The notes under the pieces are model-generated. The model saw nothing but the letters and a program-made list of their open reading frames with translations. It searched no databases and was not told where the DNA came from. A program made the translations under genes and the position numbers. Shown piece after piece: positions 43,101 to 57,300 of a stretch of 64,000 nucleotides of DNA. This DNA comes from Paraphysomonas bandaiensis (lineage: Eukaryota; Chrysophyceae): positions 1 through 64,000 of the forward strand of contig CBFFRP010000124.1 of the NCBI GenBank assembly GCA_965644295.1, read 5' to 3'. Numbering within the stretch: position 1 is the stretch's first letter; the number at the start of each line of letters is the position of its first letter.

Positions 43101-46100
43101 CCACAGATGCACTCTTGCTACCGCTAAGTGCACTACCTTGGCCCCGCAGTCAGTCACTGATATGACCCTATCTGCATGCTCACTTGTGTGCTACTCTTCA
43201 ACGGCAACAAAAGCAAAGGTTCCTTCGAAAGAGGTGAATACTTTGCGGGCCACCATGGAATTTATTGATTTGGAAAATCTATCGTCGTTTCAGTCATCGT
43301 TGCAGAACACATTACACATGTCCGATGCTGTCGTCAGGGACGTGTGTTCAGCTTATGCCACACCATCTGTGATCGCCAGTGTTGTGCTGAATATTTTAAA
43401 TTGGTTACCAATGCTGAATGCTGACAGCATTTCTTCACTTTCAACATCTGAACAACAGACTTGCCACTTTATCAGACAGTGGTGGATGCTGGTTGTTGAA
43501 GTTGCCCTCACGCACTGTAAAGATAATGTGTCGGAGATGTTTATTGAGTGGGTAATGAATGTGGTCCTTGGAGCGTGCGATATGTCACGGAAGTCATTTG
43601 ATCACAAAGTATTCATGGTTTCATACTGCCTACAGCTGCTCAAAACTCTCAGTGACTTTTTAAGTTCCATGCCAGTATCACAGAACAAGACCAGAAAAAG
43701 GACGAGGTCATCATCTTTGACTGATTCATCAAAGCAAATCAAATTAAAAGAACTGTGTGACCAGTTGTCTGTTGTAATTATAGACGTAATTAAGAGTACT
43801 GCCTGTGCTCCTATTATAGCGAGTGTGTTAAATACCTCACACATTCTTGATCACTTTTTGGAGGCAAATTATATTGGGATGTTGTATCGTAGAATTCTTT
43901 GTGCGGCCGTTCTGTGCCAATACAGACGCATACAGACGCAGTCAAAGAAGCGTAAACAACAAGCGGATGCAAAACAGTGTGAAGATGGAGGGAAATCTCT
44001 CTGGATTGCTATTAGCAACAAAGTCCGCGATGTTTCACTATCCTCAACAGGGAACGATGGAAGTGAATTGTTTTCGTTGTGCTGGACTCTACAAATGATT
44101 GTTGATGCTCCTGCTCTCAGAAGTATGTTCATGAACTATGCAATTGAGTGTGGGGATGCGGAGAATGGCTTTATGTTAACTTCATTCAATCAGAAGCAGT
44201 TATTGAAGACAAATGATCGTCAGATGCATTCTATTTTGTTTTCAGGAATGACAGCGGTACAGCGGTCTATAGTTCAGTCAGCAGGGCCACGTGCAATAGT
44301 ACGTGCAATTGCAGGACTTGGGAACAAGGTTATGAGTGTTTCAGTGGATGATAGAGGTGATTATATGCAGAATGCTCTACTAGGTACAGTAGTGGAAACG
44401 AATGGTAGGTATAGTAATGTGGAGAAAGGAGAACTCAAATGCCCATCATTTTATTGTGAACCTTTGAGCTTATACGACCCGACAGAGAACATCTCATCCC
44501 TTGGGAGTTTATCACGAAATATGTCGGCGCTAATGTTTTTTTCATCACTGTCTCCTAGTGTCAAATGTACAACTGGCTCTGTATTGCGAAGCATTATATC
44601 TTCTGAATCAAATATGGATACTCAACCAACCTATGGTGTTCAGTTGGGTAGTGTAATGTGTAGTCACACGCTGTCAAGGGATAGTCTTTCGATTTCTGTA
44701 ACTCAAAATTGGTCCGATGTTTGTAGTATTCCTACACTTAATGACTCAGTAGTTCAGTTAAAGTGGGATGAGTACAAAGCTACTTTATTGTCCCAATCGA
44801 GGAAACTGTCGGGGGTGGTGAGTGCATTTGACCGGCTATTGTTGTGTAACTTCGATATATTCAAGAATATTTTATTGAATGTTTTATCTACTGTTCAAAG
44901 ATTTATCGACAACAACCAAGTTGAAATATTTGTGCACTACATAACTCCAGCTTTTTTACAATCCGTGAATAGTATTGACTCACTGAACAATAATGAAGTT
45001 ATTGCTCTGTGGGCGTCATTGTTCATTGACACGTTCACATTTATTGCAGATAAGTCGATAAGTATCTTGAAAAAGGTATCTAGTGAAGATGTTGGGGCAC
45101 TTGCACTCAAGGAATGTTTAAAGACGCTTGAATTTCTGCTCTTGGTAAAGATACCCTTTGGATTTAATGAATTCCCCGTGGACATTCTCCGTAGGGTTCA
45201 TGACCAAGTGGCGGGTGTGTTGAATAAATGTTTAAAATTATGCATGAAATTTGGACTCGATATGGATTTTGTCGTTGAGTTCCTGGATTCACTGGCCCGA
45301 CATTTTTCTGGATTTCGAGAAGGAAGTGTATTAGGGTCAATCCTATCTGAGAAAGCACGTAGCGATGGTGATCATCAAGGACTGACTGTGTTGAAGTGTC
45401 ACATGATTTTGGAAATGATAGTCAGTCACTCAAAATTTGCGGAATTGCTAGGAGGATCGGATTGTGGTTCCAGTATTAATACCCCTTTGCTGAAGTTTAT
45501 TCTTTACTTGGTGGGTATTTCGACATGCGATACCCAAAATAGCGATTCCTGTGGAGTGTCTGTGGATTGCTTGGAGTTCCTCATGCAGTCTTGTTTACTC
45601 ATATATCGTGGCACGGTATCTATTGAAGACCGTATGATAAAGCGTGTGTTGCACCTTGCTGAATCCGCTTGCAGTGAGAAAATGTCGCCAGACCATGCAA
45701 GAAAACCAATATTTTCCTACCCTCCGCGTTCACTTTTGGGGGCGTCCCGGGGCAGCAATGTTAACGAGGTGACTTGGGTTTTACAAGCACTGACCCCACC
45801 TGCTGTTTATGCCACATTGGCGAATTTCCCTTTGCAGCGATCGTATGTTCCTTTTCCGATATATTTCGAGCATGAAGTTGTCACAGAGAACTACTCCAAG
45901 CACATGGACCAAATTCGAGATAGTGTATTGCGTAGTGAGGCACACAATGATACTAAAGTGGACGATGATAATTCGGAACATGGCAGTGACAGTGATGTGG
46001 GCTCCGTTCACGACTCCAACTTATCCTCTTCGATCGATTGGCTGTATCAGTGTGATCACAAGCTATTAGATCCTGCTTACTGGCTACCATGTATCCATCA

Positions 46101-48939
46101 CTGCCTTCACAACAGTGCTGACGTGTCCATGCGATCTTTTGCTAATTGCGGCGCACTTGCTTTGGTGGTTGCTTCGTTATCAAGTGATTGTGTCATAATT
46201 CGTACTTATGCGAAAGCTTGCTTACAGTTAGTTCTTGGTTTCTTGCAGAAACAAACTCCAGATAAAGACAGCGCATTCAAGGAAAGACCGCAGTTACTAC
46301 TTGTTGTTACATTTATTCGAAATGCGATGACCAGTAATGATGTAGACAGCCAGTTCCCCTTACCCTTGACAAGTGGAATATTTCTTGCTCGTGCAACTTT
46401 GCATTTGCTGCAGCCACAACATACTCTCTTTGGATTTATCAATAAATATCTTTTATCACGCCCTTTCTGTGATACGAAAGATGTTCCACTTTATGATCTA
46501 CTCATTGTAGACTCTGATATAAACGACGATGCACCTGGTCGATTGGCGGCATTACGATTGCTTCGTGATTGTATCGGTACTAAGGAAGACCATTTGAATA
46601 TGTGTCGTAAAAATGCCTACAGCCGACTGATGGTTTATTTCATGCTGTCATCCAGTGACATCAAAGTGAACCACGCAATTTTGGATATATTTGATAAGTC
46701 GCTGAGTTGCCCCCCAGCTGCGCGGTACTTACTTGAAAGATGTGCGTTTATTCCATGGTTGCAACAGCTGTCGTCTGTACTTAATAGCAATGACATTTCT
46801 CTGCTATCAAAGGAGGGGGTATCACGTAAATTAGTTTACGATACTTCGACCAATGAAAGCTATCAACAAGATGCGGCGTCGAGTTTGCCTCCTCTAAAAG
46901 CTGCTCCTACTCGATTACTTGCGAGAACTCTCGCTCTAATGAGAAAAACAATAGGCGCCTTAACTTTGTTGGAAAGTGACGGCTTGGATATTGTGGCCTA
47001 CCTACATAGGGCATTCACAAGTGTTTCCTGTATTGTGCAAGACATTGTTTCGCTCTCAAGGCATCGAAGTGAACTATGTGTAGAGTCTATACTGCCTTTT
47101 GATTTTTTCAAGCAGTTGACCTTATGTATATGGGATTTATGTGTTGCTATATCTGCTGCTGACGCAGAAGATGTTCGTGCGATGGGTATGCAGTGGAGTG
47201 CGCGTGATGTGGTTACTCTCGCAATATCGTGCAGAAATATCTACCAACATAGTCAACATGAGGTTGAGAGTAAGGAAGTTATCATTTCTTTACTCGCTAC
47301 TCTTGGCTTCCGTCGTTGTATTGCTATCGACTTGGAAAATGCCGAGGTTGGTGAATGCTTGGAATTACTGATGGGGTTGTCTTTGTCTCAATTTTTCCTT
47401 CCAAATATTACCCAGAAAGCTGCCACTGAATCGTCTAATTTATGTATGCTTCCCAACCTGTCAGCTTTGGCTCAAACAAAGAATCACACCGAGTCTGGAA
47501 ACATGTACACAACATCTATTCATTTAGTGCATCAAGAGTTGCTACATATTAGGCCAGATGCATCATGTGCAAAAGCCGCAACAACCCCCGGTTCAGGTGT
47601 AAGCGTGGATGAGTGTATCAGAAACATTATGCATACCAACTGGACCTTGTTTTCAGAAGAACAGTTCCAAAATACACGATTGCCAATGTCGCTGGGTCAT
47701 TTTTTTATGTTGGAAGTTTGCGTGAGAGCAATATCGTCAGTGCTATCCTGCCTTCCATCATTCGACTCTGAAACAGCGTCATTAGGCGTTTCGCTATCAC
47801 GGTGGGCTATTGTTATGAAAAAAGCTTTTGTTGATAGTTTTGTATTTGAAACCGATATACAGTTCAGCCAAAATTCAAACCGCATTGCAAGTCGCATTGT
47901 GAGCCTTTGTGATAATGGTGTGGTATCTGATTACTCAGATATGTCGCGGCTGCACTTGCTCTCTGCACAGTTGACTAATATTGCTACTGTGAGTCTAATA
48001 GAAAGTGGTATTCTCATAGCAGATACAGAACAGTCTCTTGGGTCTCATATTGAATCTGTTTTCAAAACCTCTCTCGCATGGTTGGTTTGTGGAAGACCCA
48101 ATGCCTTAGTTGATGAAGTGAAAGCCCGTCTTCGGCTTACAGAGGTGTGGAAACTTGATCAGCTGCGACATAGTAGCGAAGAATTTATTCATATTTTTTG
48201 TGGTATGCTATCCACTGTGCTAACTGTACATGACCGTGATTCTTCTTCGAGAGGGTCATGGTTTAAAATGCTGTGTCAGACACCACTATCTGCTATGGTG
48301 GATGATCCGACGACTGACGACGATATTGTTGCTGCTCTGCTATTTCGCCGAAGTAATTCACTGTTAAGTCAGGCCAAATGCTTCGTTGCCGACGATTTCA
48401 ACCAAACATCCTTGGTTCGAGTGTATAACGATGACATTCCCAGTTTTTCTCAAATAGACAGTATGTGGAGCGGTGAACACTATGAAACTAAAAGTCGCCG
48501 CTTATTGGGATCTTATGTATATCATGAAAATGTAGATTTCAGTACAGTCTGTACATCGGGCCAGTGGAAATTTGATCCAAAGAGTTGCAGCGATAATTCC
48601 GGGGTCGAGCTGCTTCTGAAGATGATTAAGTCAGAAGGAGGCCTCTACACTTTGCGTGGAGAGAGCACTACGCAATCGAATGCGGCTACTAGTGTTGTTA
48701 CGACTGAAAACGACATATCCACGAATCGTGATTGTGAAATCAGTGCCAATATGGCATGTAGCACTTCATCGCGCAAGCGACATTCTGAAATTGAAGAGGA
48801 TGAAAAAGGTATAGTTTTAAAGCGTCGAAAGGTGCTACCGAGGTTTCATGACTTAAGATATGTTGTGCACTTTAGTCGTCTGAAAGTGGGATCTAGAAAA
48901 AAACTAGATCTGCGAGAACGCAGATGCAAGGATAGATAG
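40174..48939 (+). CDS. URB1: URB1/Npa1-like pre-ribosomal protein
   Basis: Four exons (40174-41190, 41318-41600, 41661-41880, 41949-48939), phases consistent, 2836 aa; animal URB1 is ~2270. It acts in the nucleolus in early 60S assembly, as a large helical-repeat scaffold. The N-terminal domain includes LLAPILNSRPALLSRCFAAI and MTKRDLSRILQHKSPLVQRMGLILFLRVIQRIEKCL, the Npa1 pattern. A later block is DPAYWLPCIHHCLHNS...RSFANCGALALVVASLSS, which matches the C-terminal NopRA1-type region (large subunit scaffold, 'YDP+F+LPL' and 'GALS..+ALSS'). The C-terminus is basic (KRRK, SRKKLDLRERR), fitting nucleolar targeting. The very long last exon is 7 kb. Confidence 0.82.
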
Positions 48940-49147
48940 AAATAGGCTGCAGTGACGCCACCCTGCGTGCTTTAGATTGAGTGCTAGTTTGCTTATATTT
49001 TGTTATAAAGATAATGAATTATAGATGAAACTTTTATGGTCGCGCATTTTTACATAGCTCAGCTAGAGGGCAAATACATGATGGAAAAATATTTCAACGA
49101 CACTAACACTAGTAAAATACAACGTCGATCGAATCACTCCTAGTAGT
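48940..49147. other. 3' flank of URB1
   Basis: Short intergenic stretch, nothing recognised. Confidence 0.5.
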
Positions 49148-49518
49148 GAATGTCTGACATTAGCAATGGGCATGTAAGAGTCATGACTAATAGCAATAGC
49201 AAAACAATTTGACTAACTAGTGCTTTAACTCTGATACTCTACCATTTGGCTCTACGAAAGCTGATTGTGCGTCACCGCAGGCACCAAGGTGCAACCACTT
49301 TCGCTCTCTGTCCTCAAGGTAATTCGTCAAGGCCCAAAGACGTCTACACAAGTGACGCCTCTTACTTTAGTGTTCCTTGTACCACACAAGCATTAGGCTA
49401 TGAGTGGGTAGAACATTATCTACTGACTATATATGCGGCTCACGTTAGTTTCCCGGAGAAATATCTCCCGTACTTATTCCCCAGAACACCACGAAAAGGT
49501 GTGGGTTGAACTGAGGGT
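49148..49518 (-). mobile_element. SINE-like copy S5
   Basis: The 3' tail is at the left (gaatgtctgacattagcaatgg) and the core at 49281-49292. The head at the right ends in ccacgaaaaggtgtgggttg. An internal deletion has removed the middle of the head. Confidence 0.7.
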
Positions 49519-49622
49519 ATCACTCCTACTAGTATAAGTTAGCTAGAAAATGATATATATTTCCTTCTAAAATAAAATTTATAATTCTTAATACTTAATA
49601 ATACAAGTACTTTTCCGTACTA

Positions 49623-50245
49623 ATGCTTCAGATGAGATGCGCTTGTACAAAACACAGACAGAAACGGAAACGCCCAAGGGTGCTAAGATTACTAGGAATC
49701 CACAGACGAACCGAGACTGGAACACCGCCCACCGCACATATGAACCCTACCAACCATACACAAAGGACCATAGCACCGGACCGTATGAAACCAACAGGCC
49801 CTAGACAACGGCGACGACGTCTCCGGCAACTCCACCTATGCCCAACGCCCAGATGGTGCATGGCGACACCGCCACATTCCACCACACCATTAACCTTAGT
49901 ACACACATCTAGTGCTCGGTACACTCAGGACCTTAATACAGAACCCTGTACCTCAGAGCCAGGCGGAACCTTATCCCAAGGGGAGACCCCCGGACAACAC
50001 GCGCCAGTGAGTCCTCAGACACACGAGCAGCGCGAACTCACACACAACATTAAGAACGGAAGTAATTGCACCTTGGTGCTTGCGGCGACGCACAAGCAGC
50101 TTCTGTAGCGCTAAATAGTAGGATAATAGAATTTGTGCTGATTGGTTATGAGTAGAGGTCTAACTAGTAGATCTAGCATTCAACTAGCCACTATATCGGA
50201 ACGAGTTTTTAACGCCTATATTGCTAAATAAAAAGACCTTTAATA
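49623..50245 (+). mobile_element. Retroelement fragment with a third head type
   Basis: The 3' part matches the tail of copies A and B, with the core at 50068-50079 and end gctaaataaaaagaccttta. The upstream ~400 bp contain a 161-codon frame (49623-50108) rich in Arg, Pro and Thr that is not the copy A/B ORF. It is a diverged relative of the 1.7-kb family. Confidence 0.65.
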
Positions 50246-52223
50246 TGCGCTTGTATATCGTGTGGTATACTAATTTAGAATATTGAGTTATCATGCTAAA
50301 CTAAAAGTTTGTAAATTGCGCCTGTTTAAAGGGTATATAAGTCATACTAATTCAAAAGTGTCTGATTCTTTGAGACCTTCTTGAAAACTGATTCTTTTTG
50401 AAGAAATCTTACACCGCCAGGACTGCTTGATGAAATTTGTTATCGGAACATATAAGGTCTGTCTCCCAAAGTGGGGGTGACTTTTTGTTGAACGACGAGG
50501 TTCTTATACGTTTCTCGTCTATGTCCAGGAGTTATTTCGTCGCCTTACTTCATCCTTTTTTGCTTGCTACCACTACATTGTGATCACTAGAAGTATCAGA
50601 CAACACCGTTATATCTGTTTAGCACAAAGAGAATGCATTCTGAATTATCACGTGCCTGTGGAACTACGGCCCTCTATATATCAAGAAGCGTACAAGAATA
50701 TACAGTTACATATATACCGAGAGGATGGTTGTGCACCCAAGATATATTTATCCCTCAAATATCTCATGAATTGTCGCTCAAGCGACATAATTAACCCACG
50801 AGCTATACCACACATACCACGTTTTCATATATAACAGGCCTCTCTATATACGACTGTGCTGCAACTAGAGTGATCTGATATTTCCAGAAATCATATTGTT
50901 TTTAGAAAGTGAGAGGGAAAAAAAGTATTTGCATTAGCCGTTCCAGAAGTGAGAGGGAAAGAACAAAAAAGGTATAAGAGATCCTCATAAAATCCACTGA
51001 TTCACTTGTAGCACGCAAGCACTCCCAAGTACTCAAGATTCCGGTACAGCCAAGAATTAAATAGCTGAATACTGTTATTATTGAAGTTAAACGCCACGGC
51101 GTACACCTCATATTGCTGATATAGATGTAGTATGGTACATACATAATTAGTCAAAACCAGTAAGTTTTGACAGAGTTCTGTTTCTGTTGAAATTTTTTTC
51201 ATCTTTCCTTAGCTAAAACATATATGTTCTAAGAAGCTTTGTATGAGTTCGTAGTTGATATATATCTTGAAATACTCTTGCAAACTGTGTTTAACTTTAT
51301 TGCGATAAAAGTCCTAGCTCAGAAGAAGTTATGTCTTGGGTAAGCTTTTATATACTACATATGCTAGTATAAACAGAGATTAGTAGAGGAGAGGTGCAGC
51401 GTGATCCATCGTCTGATTATCGAAAGAATCAACATTGGATTAACAAGCCCAGCAACTTTTATATTTCAAGAGGTAAAGATAGTTCGACTACTTCAATGTG
51501 ACCTGTAGTGCTCGCCAGTATATGGCTCGATAGCAGAATACATGCCATCTTTTAACATAGACGCCATACATTGAAGCATGTTTGACCGCCATCCAAAAGC
51601 ATATCACGCGTGGCCTTTCATATAGGCTAATTGCATTGCAAATGTGTGTTTCAAAAATCCCACCGCTACTATGTCATCGGTTCTACACGACATAAATACT
51701 TTGTTAAAATCTTCTTCAAGTGTTAACTCAGTGTTAATGCCAAAGCAGAACACAGAGTAGTTGCTTTATCGAGTGAGAGTAGCACAACAAAGACAAGAAC
51801 AGATTTTGATGTATCTAATAGTTTCAGTATTATTGTGTATGAAATCCACACGTTCCTTTTCTCGACTAAAAGCATACCAGCATGATGCTAACTCATTTAT
51901 TGATGTCTGATATCTTTAATCCTGAACTATATGTATGATAAGAGTACCACAACGGTATTCTTCATTCTTCAAGTAACGGTCATAACTCAAATACCTTAGA
52001 AATACAGCTTTTAATTCTCACAAACAGCGAAACTCTACATATCGGCCGTAAAAGAATATAAGCGATTGACTCATAATTGTCATAAATGCGATAAATTATA
52101 ATATGCTTCTCACTCACCCACAACACTTGTCGCAATGACAGCACCATTATCTGCTATAATTTTCAGTTATGGCAAGTTAACTGCCTTGCTATGTTCATCA
52201 TAAAGAATATCATTGTCTAAACC
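50246..52223. other. Intergenic, ~2 kb
   Basis: Several short open frames (84 aa at 50580-50834 +, 80 aa at 50902-51144 -) with no recognisable domain or splice continuation. No repeat was recognised. Confidence 0.5.
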
Positions 52224-53935
52224 ATTATTCTCTGCCCTACGATGGCAAATACAGTCCAACATAAAGTTTCACCCTATTAACCAGCTCCAAGCCCAATGTC
52301 TCTATTGAGACCGTGGCTGAGTCACATCAGTGTGCCCAGGGCCATTTACACTCCCTTACTGCTGCATTTTGTTGACCACCACGCTTCCGACAAATTACCT
52401 GTCACACCATGTTGTACACGCTCCAAGCCCCCCTGCCTGGCCTTGCAACCTTCACCCTACTCAACTACTTCAGTTAAACAACGTGCCTGCACCAATGCAG
52501 CGCTGACCGCATGCATATGCTATCACCTAAGGAGACACCTTCGTCTCCTACACGGTTCTCTACGGATACAACCACTTACAGCATGGCTCGTGCGAGCAGA
52601 TCCACGCAAACGGCCCCCATGTACCTTCTCTGCAACCCCTGTCTCCTCTCGACACCTCTCCACTGCACAACAGGGCCGTCTCCTGACGACAACCCAGCCC
52701 AACCCAACATGGTTTGTCTGTGGTCCATCCACCCAGCAGCCTACCCCCTCACCCTGTTCACCTATCACCCCCACAGCCCATCCATCTCATTGGATAGACA
52801 CTGTATTCCGCATACGGTATACTCGACTACTGTACTACTGTGTCCTACAGGATGTATACCATTCCGTGTATACCTCTACTGCTGTTGGACACATCACCAT
52901 GTCCATGTACCTGTCTACCTGTACTGCTGGACACATCACCATGTCCATGTACCTGTCTACCTGTACTGTTGGACACATCACCAGCTCTCTCTCTCTGTCC
53001 AACACACTCATAACACCACTGCAGTGTCATACACACACACAGTACACTCTACCTCCTCCTAGAAAACCCCCAGACAAACTATCTCCTCTCCCTTCGTCTC
53101 TGACACCTTGCCGTCATATTCCTTACACACACTCTCTATGCCTCAGTCTGTACCCCCCTGCACCAACACAGACACTAACAAGGGCAGCTGAGGACGTCCG
53201 AGTGTCTCCTCCAGACCATCATCATCATCACGATCATCTCGTGCATAGGTCTATCAGAGTACTCGACCTCAGTGACTCTTGTTCTGTTGCGCAGTCTCAC
53301 TCTCCTCAATCAGATGTTGCCTCTCTTGCACCATCACACTCCCTCTCGACTCCCTGTAGCTGGACACACCGGATGACCCTCACATCCCACCCCTGTACAG
53401 CTATACACCCTCTTGCATGTGTTCTCTACCGCTGGCTAAGACAGCAAAAGAGCCGATTTCGACGCTTCTTCACAGTAGGCCATAACCTTTTGCAAGACCT
53501 TCATCCACATACCTCCGAGCCACTTGGAACAATGCCTAAAGGAAGGCCACCAGATCGCCAATCTCAGAAGGGCATATTACTGTTTCCCCTAACTGCCATA
53601 AGGCTAATAAGTCAGTCCCCGTGAGGTACAAAAGGCTATCTATCATATAGCGAGTGGAGTCTCATCCCAAGAGGAGACCTCCAGATCACACGCGCCGGTG
53701 AGTCCCAGGACACACGATCATGGCGAGCCTCATAACACACACTAAGAACGGAAGTGGTTGCACCTTGGTGCTTGCGGCGACGCACAAGCAGCTTCTGTAG
53801 CGTTAAATAGTAGGATAAAAGAGTTTGTATTGATTAGTTACGGGTAGTAGTCTAACTAGTATGACTAGCATTCTTCTAGCCACTAATTGGTGCAGGCTTT
53901 CAACGCCTATTGCTAAATAATCAGACATTCAATAT
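52224..53935 (+). mobile_element. 1.7-kb retroelement, copy B, with 442-codon ORF
   Basis: 1712 bp, exactly the length of copy A, with a 9-10 bp target duplication (T)GTCTAAACC (52215-52223 and 53936-53944). The ORF is 52296-53624. The copy is almost identical to A except for a ~190-bp block (about 52509-52700) with several dozen substitutions and no indel. The core is at 53760-53771. Confidence 0.8.
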
Positions 53936-54359
53936 GTCTAAACCGCATATTTTCGTTAGGACAAAAAAGGTTGTAATTATATTTTCTATATCCTACATAT
54001 TTTGCTCAATCGCGATTACAATATATATATGATTCCGTTTATATTTGCGTCCAAAGACAGCACAATTTTGAACACAAGGTACACAATCTGGCTCATTGAC
54101 TATCATAAAGCAATAGCCTACCTTTCTTCCAACATACATTCCGTTTTATTACAGTTATAATATTCACTTAACAACAAACTACCAATACCATGCTGCCTCT
54201 CATTATCATCAGCCAGCTCGACAACACCACGCAATAGCTGCTATTACGGAATCACCAGAACTCATATTATGTCATCCCAGTACCGCGTAATATTATTTTA
54301 TTCGCATCCTCTTACTCGGACTTCTTATTATTTTGCATACTGCAGAGTTCATGCGCGTA
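53936..54359. other. Intergenic, 3' flank of the kinase gene
   Basis: AT-rich, no feature recognised. Confidence 0.5.
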
Positions 54360-57300
54360 TCACAGAGCAAACTCTGTGCTTACGGGGGAAAAATCGGAGC
54401 GACGAACCCTTTTCCGAGCTTCAAGAGTGGCACCCACAGACCTAGGGGCCAGACCAAGTGTCTCTAGAACAATGCGCATCATAGGTGTTCCTGTTGTGGA
54501 ATATCAGTCAGGGAAGTACAAGAAAACAAACAGGGATTCATATATACTCGGGTGGGTGCTATCTTACCACAAAGCAAACTTGAAAGTGCTAATAAATATG
54601 ACTCCAAAGCAGCCCTCCTGTATAACACAACCATCAATCAAAGCAGCACGCTTCTTATGCATATATACCGTTGATTACAGAATGATGCACTTCGCGACTG
54701 AATTACCATCATCCCTTTGCCTGTTCATAAAATTACAGTCAATATAAATATTACCAGGCGATAATCGCAGAATGAGTGTATCACTTTCACCGACCTGGCA
54801 ATTCTGGTAGCTTGCTCTGCAATTTCGAGCATTCTGGCCCTGTCAGTGTCCTCAGTACATTGCTACCAATAACGTTAAAAATCAGGACGCTCAACATCAC
54901 AACAACTACACCTGTGGAGCTTCTGAAAGTCCCCATATCTTAGTAATACACACGAGCGGGCGAAGCGCCAGCGTGAAACAACCTTGTACACCACAACTGA
55001 TCCAACCTCCTGCCACTCCGGAATAGCTGCAAACATATAGCAGTCGTTGAAACATCATATGATGTTTCATACGGAATATTACGTTACCTGTTTGTAGCAC
55101 CGCACTGTACTCTGCGGTCGCTGCTATCCGTAATACCCTCCTAATAATGCAGCAGTCAGAAAAATTAAGTTTCCATAACATAGTCATACCGATGTAGTGG
55201 GTGCGATATGCCCATATAGTCAAGGTCATCATTTTGAATTCCAAAATCGACAAGCTATATAAAAGTAGTAAGCCAACTTAAATTGATATCTTCAAATTCA
55301 AAGCGTATGATATATTGTTTTATACACTTACATGTTGCAGATTATCATAACCTCTAGATAAAAAGTTATCTGTGTATTGATCTAGTTTTAACGCAGCCAG
55401 CCAGGCTGATATATCCACAGGCCCACCAGCATTGGCTATTCCAGCCAATCGCTCCACTGTATCGATGCCATCCTTATTTATAACCACCGTTACCACATCA
55501 TAGTACGCAGGTATAAGGACATACCTTCTCAATTTTCTCCGGAACTTGCGTCACGATGCTTGACGTGTAAATGTTGTCTGCTCCTCGAGGACTGGCAACA
55601 GATGTTCTAGAAGCAGTTCGTAATCTCTGATAATTATCAATCGCCTGTACAAATATATCATTCACATCATGTACTTTGATGTGTAATACAACTTAACAAC
55701 TGAAAAATAAGTAAAGCAATAACTGATGTGTCCATAACTGAGACATACTGCATTACACAGCACTCTACACTACTATCCATACCAGTTGTATCGCATCAAT
55801 CCACTCTAACATCGACTCCTCACCATCAGCGGAAAATTCGCGGTGGTATTGGCTATTAACATTTATCTTATGAAATGGCTAACACAAAGGTACTTACGTG
55901 GATGGGTCGTGATGAAAGTCTTCTTTCGGATCCAGCACCACAAATCTAAAAATCAGTATAAGACATTTATCCCATCTAATACCATACATTCACGTACCTA
56001 TACTGCTTTGTCCTCTTAACTTTGGCGTCGAGCAATTCTATGTGCCCTTTCTCTACACGATCTTCAACTGCAGCATACCATCTGTACATTGCACAATTTT
56101 TACATACATTTGCTACAAATAACAAGAGCAATACCTCAGCTGATATGGAGTCAGCACAAGCCACCGAAATTTCCAATTTCTGAATCCTGTACATAGCGTT
56201 AGACTATGTGCTCTGGATCAACAGCAATATTTCGAAGTTACCAGTCTTATTCCTTTTGTAAATGTATCCCGCCTTGAGAACAGTGTTGGGACCTCCTTCA
56301 TTGAGAGCATACAGCTCTCGCAATTTCTTCTCTGTTAGAGGCTATAAAGCACCGGTTATCATAACAGCAGCTCAATAGTTTCATAAAAAATCTAATTGAT
56401 ATGAAACCCCAAATGGTTCTAACGTTACTTGATGTAAAACGTGGTCATACCTCATGCGATTGTCCTATCGCACTGCTTCTCTTCGCAATAGGAGACGCCG
56501 AGTTCAGTGGCGGTACAGGTGAAGGAGGCACAGAAGCAGCATCATCTGCCTCGTCTTCACCCATGTCAACAGGCTTCATTGGAGGGGCGGGGATGCAGTC
56601 GTCTTCATAGGATTCGTAGAGATCGGACAACCAGTCTATTTACATCATTACAGCCTCGTCGGTAATTAATTCCACACACAGTGTGTTAGCAACAGCAATG
56701 TCTCTTATATGTTCCATATACAGAGCTCAACGACATGTTTTCATCATACAGCAATGAGGGTACTCACCGTAGACGTCGTCCGAAAAAGGCCTATCAGCCA
56801 CCTCATACTCACAGCATTGAAGCGCCAGCATTACTAGAGATGGCGGAGCATCATCCGGCAAATCCGCTTGTACTTGTTCCCGGTCTAAAACAAAAGCGTC
56901 TTGCGGCTTCCGGTGTGCGAACGATGTTTTTCCTACTTGAACACGCTTCATGATCTAAGGAAACAATGAATTAAGTTAGCATTCTTCACATCGAAATATA
57001 CAAAGTGTAGTCCACATATACCTCGAGAAGAACCATACCAAAGCTGAAGACATCTACAGATGATCCGTACTCCTCATCAAACATCAATTCTGCCAACAAA
57101 ATTAATGCCTATCCTCAACATCGTTGAAGTAAAACGTACCTGGCGCCATGTACTCATTTGTGCCGCATATCGTCATCCTTTACTGTGCAATTAGATTGCC
57201 AAATTCGAGATTATCAAGTAATGCAAAACCTACCGGCGACTGAGAACCGGCTCTCCATTTCCCGTGCCACCAGCTCCGAAATCACGGGCCATGCCGAAAT

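Noticed and set aside
50580-50834. 84-aa plus-strand frame in the 2-kb gap
   Set aside because: No domain, no splice partners, and composition like the surrounding AT-rich DNA.
54376-54747. 123-aa plus-strand frame opposite the kinase 3' exons
   Set aside because: It is antisense to the last exons, which encode the PX domain in consistent phase; no domain of its own.
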